From: Candidatus Methylomirabilota bacterium
GTDB lineage: Bacteria; Methylomirabilota; Methylomirabilia; Rokubacteriales; CSP1-6
Assembly (NCBI GenBank): GCA_035315345.1
Contig: DATFYA010000215.1
Span: forward strand, 1-64,000
DNA length: 64,000 bases
Direction: 5' to 3'
The position numbers and the translations under genes are program-made. The stretch's first letter is position 1; every line of letters begins with the position of its first letter. The notes beneath the pieces are model-generated. The model saw only the letters and a list, made by a program, of their open reading frames with translations. It made no database searches and was not told where the DNA came from. Of this stretch, positions 1 to 7,599 are shown piece by piece.

Positions 1-93
1 CAGGCCGGTGCGCGGCAGGATCTCCCACGCCGCGAGGATCGCCGCGTAGAGCAGCGCCTGGCACAGGCGCAGGTGCCGCTCCGGCCAGCTCAT
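1..93 (-). CDS. ABC transporter permease, N-terminal fragment cut by the window edge
   Basis: About 31 residues are visible, starting at an ATG whose first base is 93 and running off the left end. The fragment begins MSWPERHLRLCQALLYAAIL, a short basic head followed by the start of a hydrophobic segment. Its ATG overlaps the stop of the ATPase gene as ATGA, so it is translationally coupled to it. From context (ATPase, permease and solute-binding protein upstream on the same strand) it is most likely a second BPD_transp_1 permease of an SsuC type. Too little is visible to prove the family. Confidence 0.6.
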   Translation of the reverse strand, partial: MSWPERHLRLCQALLYAAILAAWEILPRTGL

Positions 94-863
94 CGCCGCT
101 CCGCGCTCTTGATGTGCTGCCAGATGCGGTCCTTCAAGATACCGAACCGCTCGCTCGTGGTCATCGCGAAGCTGCGCGGGCGCGGCAGGTCGACGGCCAC
201 GTCGTCCACCACGCGCCCGGGCCGGGCACTCAGCACGATCACCCGGTCGGCCAGGTACACCGCCTCGTTCAGGCTGTGGGTGACGAACAGCACGGTCTTG
301 CGCGTCTCCGACCAGATCCGCAGCAGCTCGTCGCCCAGCACCATGCGGGTCTGCTCGTCTAGCGAGGCGAAGGGCTCGTCCATCAGCAGCACCGCCGGAT
401 TCTGCACGAGCCCGCGGGCGATCGACACGCGCTGCTTCATGCCGCCGGAGAGCTGGTGGGGCAGGCGGTCCTCGAAGCCGGCGAGCCCGGTCAGCTCGAG
501 CATGCGGCGGGCCGCGGCCAGGCGCTCCGCCTTCGCCACGCGGCGGAGCTTGAGGGGAAAGGCCACGTTGTCCACCGCGGAGAGCCAGGGCAGGAGGTTG
601 GCCTCCTGGAAGATCATGCCGACCTTGCGCGGCATCGGCGCGGTCATCGGCTCGCCGTCGCACAGCACGGTGCCGCTCGAGGGCCGGCGCAGGCCCGCCA
701 CCAGCGAGAGCAGGGTGGACTTGCCGCAGCCGCTCGGGCCCACCACCGACGCGAACTGCCCGTCGGGGATCTCGAGGTCGATCGACTCGAGCGCGGTTAC
801 CGCGGCGCCGTCGGCGCCGAAGCGCTGCGACACCCCGCGGACGGCCACCAGCGCGCGGGTCAC
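90..863 (-). CDS. ABC transporter ATP-binding protein, SsuB/TauB/NitT type
   Basis: This 257-residue protein is the ATPase of an importer for a small organic substrate of the nitrate/sulfonate/taurine class. It shows Walker A GPSGCGKST near residue 40, a Q-loop in IFQEANLLPWLSAVDNV, the signature LSGGMKQRVSIARGL, Walker B LLMDEPFASLD and the H-loop THSLNEA. The LPWLSAVDNV segment is typical of SsuB/TauB. I chose a GTG start at 863 because it gives a GTGA overlap with the upstream permease; an open frame continues further upstream but lies inside that permease. The specificity cannot be read from the ATPase. Confidence 0.93.
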   Translation of the reverse strand: MTRALVAVRGVSQRFGADGAAVTALESIDLEIPDGQFASVVGPSGCGKSTLLSLVAGLRRPSSGTVLCDGEPMTAPMPRKVGMIFQEANLLPWLSAVDNVAFPLKLRRVAKAERLAAARRMLELTGLAGFEDRLPHQLSGGMKQRVSIARGLVQNPAVLLMDEPFASLDEQTRMVLGDELLRIWSETRKTVLFVTHSLNEAVYLADRVIVLSARPGRVVDDVAVDLPRPRSFAMTTSERFGILKDRIWQHIKSAERR

Positions 864-1612
864 GCGTCTCGACGCCAGGCGCCGAGCCGCGTCTCCACCG
901 CGCGCAGCGCCTCGTTGACCGCCACCGCGGCCGCGGCCACCAGCACCAGCGCCGCATAGAGCTGCGGCATCTGGAGGTTCTCGCCCCACGCCGCGATGCG
1001 ATAGCCGATGCCGTCGCGGGCGCCGTAGATCTCGCACAGCAGCACCGCGGTGATGTTGAACACCATGGCCAGGCGCGCGGACTCGAGCAGGATCGGCGCC
1101 ATCGCGGGCAGGTAGATCTCGCGGATGACCTGGGCGCGGGTCGCCCCGTAGACGCGGCTCACCGTGATCAGCTCGCGCGGCACCGACTGCACCGCCGCGA
1201 TGCCGCCCACGATCAGCACGAACACGGTGGTGAACACGCCGAAGGCCACCTTCTGCGGGATGCTCACCCCGAAGATCAGGATGAAGACGGGCAGGAAGAT
1301 GGACTTGGGCACCCCGAACAGGAAGTTGACCAGCGGTCGGAACAGCGCGCCCAGCACCGGCAATTCGGCCAGCAGGAAGCCGAGCAGGAGGCCGGTGGGC
1401 AGCGCGATCAGGAAGGCGGCCAGCACCTCCCACGCGGTGACCGCGAGGCTCGCGCGCACCTCGGGCCGGCCGGCGAGGCGGATCAGCGCGTCCACCACCG
1501 TGCTCGGCGCGGGGGCGAGGCTCGGATCGATCCGGCCGAGCCGCACCAGCGCCTCCCAGAGCGCCAGGAGGCCCAGGACGGCGGCGGCGACGATCAGGCG
1601 CTCGGGCCGCAT
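860..1612 (-). CDS. ABC transporter permease, SsuC/TauC type
   Basis: This is a 250-residue integral membrane protein of the BPD_transp_1 family. It starts MRPERLIVAAAVLGLLALWE with one N-terminal membrane helix and then five further hydrophobic segments. The EAA-type coupling loop is seen around residues 150-175, in LITVSRVYGATRAQVIREIYLPAMAP, where the G lies three residues after the usual position. It overlaps the ATPase gene by four bases. With the ATPase and binding protein it forms a complete importer. The second permease fragment at 1-93 suggests a heteromeric channel, unlike the homodimer usual for SsuC. Confidence 0.9.
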   Translation of the reverse strand: MRPERLIVAAAVLGLLALWEALVRLGRIDPSLAPAPSTVVDALIRLAGRPEVRASLAVTAWEVLAAFLIALPTGLLLGFLLAELPVLGALFRPLVNFLFGVPKSIFLPVFILIFGVSIPQKVAFGVFTTVFVLIVGGIAAVQSVPRELITVSRVYGATRAQVIREIYLPAMAPILLESARLAMVFNITAVLLCEIYGARDGIGYRIAAWGENLQMPQLYAALVLVAAAAVAVNEALRAVETRLGAWRRDA

Positions 1613-1616
1613 CCTG

Positions 1617-1700
1617 TGATATCCGCTCGGCTCGCCTGCGGCTGCACCTCGCCAGGCATGATATCCGCTCGGCTCGCCTGCAGCTGCACCTCGCCAGGCA
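1617..1700. repeat. 42-bp tandem direct repeat, two copies
   Basis: Copies at 1617-1658 and 1659-1700 are adjacent and differ at one base (G/A in the middle). The unit starts TGATATCCGCTCGGCTCGCC and ends CACCTCGCCAGGCA. It fills almost all of the 91-bp gap between the permease and the binding-protein gene and carries no recognisable terminator. Confidence 0.95.
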
Positions 1701-1703
1701 GGC

Positions 1704-2666
1704 TCAGGGCTTGGTCGGCGTGATCGGCAGGTTCATGAACACCTCGGCGGCCGGGGCCATGTCCTTCACGCCGCTCGCCGCGGCCAGCTCCATGGCCTTC
1801 TCCACCGAGGCCTGCGTGATCTTGCCGTCGCGCGAGAGGCGCAGGTAGGTCTTCTCGTACTCCATCTTCGCGATCTCCATCGGCAGCTCGTTGTTGGAGG
1901 CGATGGTCTTGATCGCGTAGTCGGGGTTGTTGCGCATGTACTCGAGCGCGCCGTAGAGCGCGTTCAGGCCCTTCTGGATGAAGGGCCGCCGCTCGGTGAG
2001 GTTCTTCTCGGTGGCGGCCCAGCCCCCGATCAGGTTCGGCGGCATCGCGGTGGCGAAGTCCATCAGCACGCGCACCTTGCCCTCGGAGACGACCTGGTAC
2101 GAGAGCGGCGAGTAGATCACCGCCGCGGCCAGGTTGTCGTTGAGCAGGTTCGGCACGAGCCCGCCGCCGCCCACGCCTACTCGCTGGAAGTTTACATGGG
2201 CCTCGCTCTGCGCCCACAGCGCGAGCGTGTCGGTCCCGGAGCCGGCGGAGGTGATGCCGACCTTCTTGCCGTCGAGCTCCTTGGCCGACTTGATCGGCGA
2301 CGCGCTCTTGACCCCCAGGATCCAGCCCGACCATTCGTCGCCGTTGCCGCCCACGATCTTCGTCAACACCCCCCGCTTCCGGGACGTCGCCACCAGCGGG
2401 ACGGCCACCGGACCCAGATCCGCGGAATTGGCCGCGATCGCCTCGAAGGTCTCCCCGCCGCCCCGGTAGATGGTGATCTCGGGCCGGAGGCCTTCCTTCT
2501 CGAAGAGGCCCTTCTCCTTCGCCACGGTGGCGAGGATCGTCGGGAAGTAGGTCTTGGTCGGGCAGCCGATGCGGATCGTTTCCTGCGCGGCCGCGCCGGC
2601 CGGCAGCGTGAACAGCGCGCCGACGGTCAGCATCACCGCGAGCCGAGTCAGGGACGTCGTCGTCAT
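1704..2666 (-). CDS. ABC transporter substrate-binding protein, NMT1/SsuA type
   Basis: This 320-residue protein would capture the substrate in the periplasm for the permease and ATPase downstream. Residues 1-26 form a signal peptide (MTTTSLTRLAVMLTVGALFT... ending AAAQ). The mature part has the NMT1/SsuA layout, with IRIGCPTKTYFPTILATVAKEKGLF at its start and GKKVGITSAGSGTDTLA in the middle. The ATG at 2666 is preceded by GGGAGGA at good spacing; the open frame extends further upstream but without a ribosome-binding site. It is first in the operon. The substrate is unknown: sulfonates, aromatic acids and thiamine precursors are all carried by relatives. Confidence 0.9.
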   Translation of the reverse strand: MTTTSLTRLAVMLTVGALFTLPAGAAAQETIRIGCPTKTYFPTILATVAKEKGLFEKEGLRPEITIYRGGGETFEAIAANSADLGPVAVPLVATSRKRGVLTKIVGGNGDEWSGWILGVKSASPIKSAKELDGKKVGITSAGSGTDTLALWAQSEAHVNFQRVGVGGGGLVPNLLNDNLAAAVIYSPLSYQVVSEGKVRVLMDFATAMPPNLIGGWAATEKNLTERRPFIQKGLNALYGALEYMRNNPDYAIKTIASNNELPMEIAKMEYEKTYLRLSRDGKITQASVEKAMELAAASGVKDMAPAAEVFMNLPITPTKP

Positions 2667-2699
2667 GGATTCCTCCCGGGAAGAGTGCGCGTCGGCGGC

Positions 2700-2708
2700 A
2701 TCGTAGCA
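2700..2708 (-). promoter_or_regulatory. extended -10 promoter element for the ABC importer operon
   Basis: Read on the minus strand this is TGC-TACGAT, an extended -10 form, 33 bases upstream of the binding-protein ATG. It is close to, and divergent from, the promoter of the LLM gene. Confidence 0.45.
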
Positions 2709-2711
2709 CGG

Positions 2712-2740
2712 TTGACCGGCCCGCCCGACGGCGGTAGATT
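2712..2740 (+). promoter_or_regulatory. sigma70-type promoter for the LLM-lactonase-hydrolase-SDR operon
   Basis: TTGACC at 2712-2717 and TAGATT at 2735-2740 are separated by exactly 17 bases. The downstream ATG at 2782 leaves a leader of about 35 bases with the ribosome-binding site AGGGGAG. Confidence 0.6.
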
Positions 2741-2781
2741 CGGCCGCGGTCGTCAGAGCGGCGGCGCGAGCGAGGGGAGCC

Positions 2782-3636
2782 ATGGATTTCGGCGGCGCGA
2801 TCTTCTTCACCGACTACTCGATCGGCCCCGCCGCGCTCGGCCGCGCCCTCGAGGAGCGCGGCTTCGAGTCGCTCTGGGCGCCCGAGCATTCGCACATCCC
2901 GCTGTCGCGCGCCTCCGCGTTCCCGGCGGGCGGCGACCTGCCGAAGAAGTACTACGACGTGATGGACCCGTTCGTGACGCTGGCCGCCGCCGCGGCCGCG
3001 ACGACCAGACTGCGTGTTGCCACCGGGGTGTGCCTGGTCGTCCAGCGCGATCCGATCCAGACCGCGAAGGCGGTGGCGAGTCTCGACCAGGTCTCGGGCG
3101 GGCGTTTTCTCTTCGGCATCGGCGCGGGCTGGAACGCCGAGGAGATGGCGGATCACGGCACCGCGTTCGCGTCGCGCTTCCGGGTGATGCGCGAGCGCGT
3201 GGAGGCCATGAAGGCGATCTGGACGAAGTCGAAGCCCGAGTACGCGGGCGAGCTCGTGAAGTTCCCGCCGATGATGACGTGGCCCAAGCCTCGCCAGAAG
3301 CCGCACCCGCCGGTGATCGTGGGCGGCGCGTTTCCGTACGGAGCGCGGCGGGCCATCGCCTACGGCGACGGCTGGGTGCCGCACGCGCGCCGCCCCGCCT
3401 ACGGCGACGTGCTCAGCCTGCTGCCCGAGTTCCGCAAGCTCGCGGTCGAGGCCGGCCGGGATCCGGCCACGCTGCCCATCACGATCTTCGGGGCGGCCGA
3501 AGACGTCGACGCGATCCGGCGCTACCGCGACGCCGGCGTGACGCGGCTCATCTTCAACCTGGCCTCGGCCAAGGCCGACGAGGTGCTCCCGGTGCTCGAC
3601 CGCTGCGCGACGCTCATGCAGAAGGCGCAATCCTGA
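2782..3636 (+). CDS. LLM-class (F420- or FMN-dependent) oxidoreductase
   Basis: This 284-residue protein is a luciferase-like TIM-barrel oxidoreductase. Typical family segments are LGRALEERGFESLWAPEHSH (residues 20-40), RLRVATGVCLVVQRDPIQTAK, the LDQVSGGRFLFGIGAGWNAEE motif near residue 110, and HPPVIVGGAFPYGARRA near 185. The SGGRxxxGxGxGW motif is characteristic of F420-dependent members, but the cofactor is inferred. The ATG follows AGGGGAGCC. It is first in a plus-strand operon; its TGA overlaps the next ATG by one base. Partners suggest opening or oxidation of a ring compound, but no substrate can be named. Confidence 0.92.
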   Translation: MDFGGAIFFTDYSIGPAALGRALEERGFESLWAPEHSHIPLSRASAFPAGGDLPKKYYDVMDPFVTLAAAAAATTRLRVATGVCLVVQRDPIQTAKAVASLDQVSGGRFLFGIGAGWNAEEMADHGTAFASRFRVMRERVEAMKAIWTKSKPEYAGELVKFPPMMTWPKPRQKPHPPVIVGGAFPYGARRAIAYGDGWVPHARRPAYGDVLSLLPEFRKLAVEAGRDPATLPITIFGAAEDVDAIRRYRDAGVTRLIFNLASAKADEVLPVLDRCATLMQKAQS

Positions 3637-4574
3637 TGGCCACTCGCAAGCCCGCGATCAAGCAGATCGCCTCGGGTCTCCGCTTCCCGGAGGGCCCGGT
3701 GGCGATGCCGGACGGCTCGGTCATCCTGGTCGAGATCGAGCGGCGCACGCTCTCGCGCGTGACCTCCGACGGCCGGATCCACGTCGTGGCCACCCTCGGC
3801 GGCGGCCCCAACGGCGCGGCCATGGGGCCGGGCGGCAAGATCTACGTGACCAACAACGGCGGGCTCAAGTTCGTGGAGCGGCCGGGCAAGCTGTTTCCGG
3901 TGCTGCAGGCCGAGGACTACGTGACCGGTAGCATCCAGATCGTGGATCCGGACACCGGCAAGTTCGAGACCCTCTACGACCGGTGCGACGGCCAGCGCCT
4001 GCGCGGGCCGAACGACCTGGTGTTCGACCGGGCCGGCGGCTTCTGGTTCACCGATCTGGGCAAGACGCGCGAGCGCGACACCGACCGCGGCGTCGTCTAC
4101 TACGCGAAGGCGGACGGCTCGATGATCCGCGAGGCGATCTTCCCGCTCGAGCGCCCGAACGGCATCGGGCTGTCGCCGGACGAGAAGACCCTCTACGTGG
4201 TGGAGACGCCGACCGCGCGGGTGTGGGCGTTCCGGCTCTCCGGGCCCGGCGAGATCGAGTCGGCCAACGGGCCCTATCGGGGCGAGAAGGGCACCGTGAT
4301 CACCGGGCTCGGCGGCTACCAGATGTTCGACTCGCTCGCCGTCGACGGCGAGGGCCACGTCTGCGTCGCCACCCTCATCACCGGCGCGGTGAGCGACGTC
4401 TGGCCCGACGGCAGCCGCGTGGAGCAGTACACCCTGCCCGACATGATGGTGACGAACGTGTGCTTCGGCGGGAAGGACCTGCGCACCGCGTTCGCGACGC
4501 TGTCGATGGGCGGCACGCTCGTGTCGTTCGAGTGGCCGCGGCCCGGCTTGCCGCTGCACTACCTCAATCGCTGA
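3636..4574 (+). CDS. SMP-30/gluconolactonase/LRE family protein
   Basis: This 312-residue protein is a six-bladed beta-propeller of the SMP-30 family, usually a Ca/Mg/Zn-dependent lactonase. The expected metal-site segments are visible: FPEGPVAMPDGSV near residue 20 (the Glu), RGPNDLVFDRAGGFWFTDLG near 130 (the Asn), RPNGIGLSPDEKTLYVVET near 180, and MFDSLAVDGEGHV near 230 (the Asp). It starts one base before the LLM gene ends (TGATG), so coupling is likely. No signal peptide is seen. A lactonase beside an LLM oxidoreductase and a hydrolase fits a ring-cleavage pathway, but this is inference. Confidence 0.92.
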   Translation: MATRKPAIKQIASGLRFPEGPVAMPDGSVILVEIERRTLSRVTSDGRIHVVATLGGGPNGAAMGPGGKIYVTNNGGLKFVERPGKLFPVLQAEDYVTGSIQIVDPDTGKFETLYDRCDGQRLRGPNDLVFDRAGGFWFTDLGKTRERDTDRGVVYYAKADGSMIREAIFPLERPNGIGLSPDEKTLYVVETPTARVWAFRLSGPGEIESANGPYRGEKGTVITGLGGYQMFDSLAVDGEGHVCVATLITGAVSDVWPDGSRVEQYTLPDMMVTNVCFGGKDLRTAFATLSMGGTLVSFEWPRPGLPLHYLNR

Positions 4575-4586
4575 GCCGCGCGTCGC

Positions 4587-5402
4587 GTGCGCCCCGACCT
4601 TGCGCCCCGGATGGCGGTGCGCCGCTCCGGCGCCGGACCGGACCTGGTGCTCTTCCACGGCGGCATGGGGTCGTGGAAGCACTGGATCCGCAACGTGGAC
4701 GCGCTCGCCGCGCGCTTCACCGTCCACGCCCTCGATCATCCGTCCTACGGCGACTCGGCCACCGTCCCGCGTGAGACCACCGGCCCGCAGTATCTCGACC
4801 TCGTGCACGCATTGCTCCTCGAGGCGTTGCCCGGCGTCGCCCCGCTGCGCCTCGCCGGCTTCTCGTTCGGCGCGGCGATCGCCGCGAGCATGGCCCGCCG
4901 TCTCGGCCCGCGGGTGAGCCACCTCGCCCTGATCTCGCCGGGCGGCTTCCCGGCCCGGAAGTTCGGCGAGCGCCCGATCCGCTCCTACAAGGAGGCGGGC
5001 GGCGACGAGCGTCTCTTCCGCGAGATCTGCCGTCACAACCTGCTGGTGAACATGCTGAGCGACGAGGCCAGCGTGACCGAGGACACGGTGGACATCCAGG
5101 CGGATCTGGTGCGCCGGACGCGCTTCGACAGCCGGAAGGTCAGCGCGGGCGGCACCCTGCTCGGCGACCTGGCCGCGGTGTCGCGCCGCGGAGGGCGCAT
5201 CCGCCTGCTCTGGGGCGAGCGCGACGACTCCGCGTTCCGTCCCGCCGCGCGGCTGATCGGCGAGATCGAGGCCGCGGTTCCCGGTCTCGATGTGCACCGG
5301 ATCCCCCGGGCCGGCCACTGGTCGGCCTACGAGAACGCGCCCGAGGTCAACCGCCTGCTGCTGGAGTTCTTCGCCAGCGGGGCAGAGGAGAACAGCCGAT
5401 GA
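4587..5402 (+). CDS. alpha/beta hydrolase
   Basis: This protein of 271 residues has the alpha/beta-hydrolase fold. The oxyanion segment is LVLFHGGMGSWKHW near residue 20, the nucleophile elbow is GFSFG near residue 92, an acid candidate is the Asp in LLWGERDDSAF, and the catalytic His is in RAGHWSAYENAP near 250. The GTG at 4587 gives the longest protein; an ATG at 4611 (MAVRRSG) is an alternative and neither has a strong ribosome-binding site. It ends in an ATGA overlap with the SDR gene. It resembles meta-cleavage-product hydrolases and esterases alike, so I give no specific reaction. Confidence 0.9.
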   Translation: MRPDLAPRMAVRRSGAGPDLVLFHGGMGSWKHWIRNVDALAARFTVHALDHPSYGDSATVPRETTGPQYLDLVHALLLEALPGVAPLRLAGFSFGAAIAASMARRLGPRVSHLALISPGGFPARKFGERPIRSYKEAGGDERLFREICRHNLLVNMLSDEASVTEDTVDIQADLVRRTRFDSRKVSAGGTLLGDLAAVSRRGGRIRLLWGERDDSAFRPAARLIGEIEAAVPGLDVHRIPRAGHWSAYENAPEVNRLLLEFFASGAEENSR

Positions 5403-6241
5403 GCCCGGATCGTCAACCCGTCGCGGTGGTGGTGGGCGCGACCTCCAAGTGGCAGGCGGACGGGCGCAACACACGCCTGGCCCACGGCAAGGATCTCGAC
5501 GACCGCCACCTGCCCGTCGGCGTGCGCTGGGGCGTGGGCGGCGCCATCGCCCAGAAGTTCGCCAAGGAAGGCTTCCTGACCGTGCTGACCACCCGCAAAG
5601 CGGCGAACGCGGCCGCGCTCGAGCAGGCCATCACGTCGCAGGGCGGCCGGGCCATGACCGTCGAGCTGGATCTGGTGTCGGACGCCTCCATCGCGAAGGC
5701 GTTCGCGACCATTCGGGAGCGGGCCGGCGATCCGGACGTGCTCGTCTACAACGCGGGCTACCTCGAGGGGCGCGATTTGCCGCCCGACAAGGAATTGCTC
5801 GAGCACGTGCCGCTCGACATCTTCGAGACCGCGCAGCACGTCGCCAGCCGCGGGCCGTTCCTGGTCGCCAAGGAGGTGCTGCCCGCGATGCGCCAGCGCG
5901 GAGGCGGCTCCTTCCTCATCTCCAACAACGCCTCGTCGCTTCGCGGCCGGAAGCGGCTGACCGGCCAGTCGCTCTACTATCCGCGCGTGATGATGCGCAC
6001 GCTGGCCCAGGTGCTCACCGAGGAGTATTCCGAGCACGGCGTGCACGTGGCCAACGTGGTCATCGACGGGCTCATCGACTCGCCGGGGACCCGGGCGTTG
6101 CCGCGGGCCCAGAAGCAGCCGGAGATCGTCATGAACCCGGTGAAGATCGCGGAGGCGTTCTGGTATCTCCATACCCAGGACCGCTCCTGCTGGACGCACG
6201 AATTGCAGCTCACGCCGTTTTCCACCAAGCCGAGTTTCTAG
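5399..6241 (+). CDS. atypical short-chain dehydrogenase/reductase family protein
   Basis: This 280-residue protein has a Rossmann SDR frame: AVVVGATS at residues 9-16, LDLVSD near 95, the NAG motif in LVYNAGYLEG near 120, and LISNNASS near 178. Two things are unusual. About 28 residues (KWQADGRNTRLAHGKDLDDR and on) separate GATS from GVGGAIA, where classical SDRs have a compact TGxxxGxG loop. The catalytic YxxxK is also replaced by LYYPR. The frame is intact and coupled to the hydrolase by ATGA, so it is probably expressed. Whether it still binds NAD(P) and catalyses a reduction is open. Confidence 0.85.
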   Translation: MSPDRQPVAVVVGATSKWQADGRNTRLAHGKDLDDRHLPVGVRWGVGGAIAQKFAKEGFLTVLTTRKAANAAALEQAITSQGGRAMTVELDLVSDASIAKAFATIRERAGDPDVLVYNAGYLEGRDLPPDKELLEHVPLDIFETAQHVASRGPFLVAKEVLPAMRQRGGGSFLISNNASSLRGRKRLTGQSLYYPRVMMRTLAQVLTEEYSEHGVHVANVVIDGLIDSPGTRALPRAQKQPEIVMNPVKIAEAFWYLHTQDRSCWTHELQLTPFSTKPSF

Positions 6242-6254
6242 GCGCCGGGTGGGA

Positions 6255-6260
6255 TATAGT
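6255..6260 (+). promoter_or_regulatory. possible -10 box (TATAGT) just upstream of the MFS gene
   Basis: TATAGT lies 9 bases before the ATG at 6270, and no Shine-Dalgarno sequence is present. If used, the transcript would start within a few bases of the ATG, giving a nearly leaderless mRNA. Read-through from the SDR gene is equally possible. Confidence 0.35.
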
Positions 6261-6269
6261 CGAGTGGGC

Positions 6270-7529
6270 ATGCGCGACGACCGGAAGGTCTTCTACGGCT
6301 GGTGGGTGGTCGGGGCCTTCTCGGTCACCACCTTCATGTCCACCGGCGTGCGCCACGCGGTCGGGCCGTTCCTCAAGCCGATCGTGGCCGATCTCAACCT
6401 GGATCGGGCCAGCTTCTCGGCGGTGGTCGCGCTGAGCCTCTTCCTCTACGGGGTGTTCATGCCGCTGGCCGGCATGGCGCTCGACCGCTTCAGCGTGCGG
6501 GTGGTCACCTCGGCGGGCACGCTGCTGCTGGTCGCCTCGCTGGTGCTGACCGCGATGGTGCGCAACGTGTGGGAGTTCGCCGCGGTCTACGGTGTCCTGG
6601 TGCCGCTCGGGCTGGCCGGCACCGGGCCGGTGATCGCCTCCGGGGTGGTGGCGCGCTGGTTCAGCCGGCGCCGCGGCACCGCGCTCTCGGTGCTGGGCAG
6701 CGCGTCGATGACCGGCATGAGCCTGCTGGTGCCCGCGGTGACGTGGCTCGTGCTCGCCACCGGGTGGCGAAACACCTACATCGTGATCGCGGGGCTGATC
6801 CTCGTCGTCTCGCTGCCGCTCTGCCTCTGGCTGATGCGCGATTCGCCCGAGTCGATCGGCCTCACCGCCGACGGGGCGCCGCCGGTGGCGGGAGCGCACG
6901 CGCCGGCCATCGAGCGCGTGCCCGCGAGCGAGGCGCTCAGGACGCTGGCGTTCTGGCAGCTCGCCGGCTCGTTCTTCACCTGCGGCTTCTCGATGAGCCT
7001 GCTCTCCGCGCACGGCATCCCGATGCTGACCGATCACGGCTACACCCCGATGGTCGCGTCGTGGGCCCTGGGCGTGCTGGGTGGCTCGAGCATCATCTTC
7101 ACGGTGATGCTGGGCGCGCTGTCGGACCGCTTCGGACGGCGGCCGGTGCTCGCCGGGATCTACGCCGGACGCATCGCGATCTTCACCGGCCTCTTCCTGA
7201 TCCGCGACAACCCCACCGGGCTGATGGTGGTGGCCATGCTGGGCGGGATCACCCTGGCCGGCACCGGCTCGATGACCTCGGCGCTCACCGCCGACATCTA
7301 CGGGCGCTTCTCGGTCAGCTCGATCTTCGGGCTGATCTTCCTGGTGCACCAGACCGGCTCGGCGCTGGGCTCCTGGCTGGCCGGCGCGCTCTTCGAGACC
7401 ACCGGCGGCTACGGCCTCGCCTACGTGCTAGCCTGCGCGCTCCTGCTCGCCGCCGCCATCGTCGCCCTCAACATCGACCGCGACGCCCGCCGCATCTGGC
7501 GCGCCGCCACCGCCGGGGTCAGGTCTTGA
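6270..7529 (+). CDS. MFS transporter, FYGWW-type (oxalate/formate antiporter-like)
   Basis: This 419-residue protein has about 12 membrane segments. It starts MRDDRKVFYGWWVVGAFSVT, an opening shared by many monocarboxylate/oxalate-type MFS carriers. The MFS loop motifs are seen at GMALDRFSVRVV (residues 66-78) and SDRFGRRPVLAG in the second half. A GTG at 6249 is an alternative start, but the FYGW segment near the N-terminus favours the ATG at 6270. Its last four codons and stop (Gly-Val-Arg-Ser-TGA) come from the inverted repeat at 7515-7599. It probably moves an organic acid related to the upstream pathway. Confidence 0.92.
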   Translation: MRDDRKVFYGWWVVGAFSVTTFMSTGVRHAVGPFLKPIVADLNLDRASFSAVVALSLFLYGVFMPLAGMALDRFSVRVVTSAGTLLLVASLVLTAMVRNVWEFAAVYGVLVPLGLAGTGPVIASGVVARWFSRRRGTALSVLGSASMTGMSLLVPAVTWLVLATGWRNTYIVIAGLILVVSLPLCLWLMRDSPESIGLTADGAPPVAGAHAPAIERVPASEALRTLAFWQLAGSFFTCGFSMSLLSAHGIPMLTDHGYTPMVASWALGVLGGSSIIFTVMLGALSDRFGRRPVLAGIYAGRIAIFTGLFLIRDNPTGLMVVAMLGGITLAGTGSMTSALTADIYGRFSVSSIFGLIFLVHQTGSALGSWLAGALFETTGGYGLAYVLACALLLAAAIVALNIDRDARRIWRAATAGVRS

Positions 7530-7599
7530 AATACGACATTTTCCGGGGTCGCGGCGTCTCACTGCGCCTGAAAAATGTCGTATTTCAAGACCTGACCCC
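7515..7599. repeat. REP-like dispersed inverted repeat, copy 1 (85 bp)
   Basis: Two perfectly complementary 28-base arms (7515-7542 and 7572-7599) flank a 29-base GC-rich spacer. The left arm begins GGGGTCAGGTCTTGAAATAC and ends GACATTTT. Related copies lie at 31521-31610 and 51069-51120. Both convergent genes stop inside the arms, at TGA 7527-7529 and at 7585-7587 on the minus strand. The hairpin could also act as a two-way terminator. No transposase of the RAYT (Y1/REP-associated) kind is in the window. Confidence 0.95.

Noticed and set aside
1617-1700. CRISPR or CRISPR-like array
   Set aside because: The two 42-bp copies are directly adjacent with no spacers, and there are no cas genes.
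7515-7599. Insertion sequence or MITE with terminal inverted repeats
   Set aside because: No transposase gene, no clear target duplication and a spacer that differs between copies. The pattern fits REP-like doublets better.
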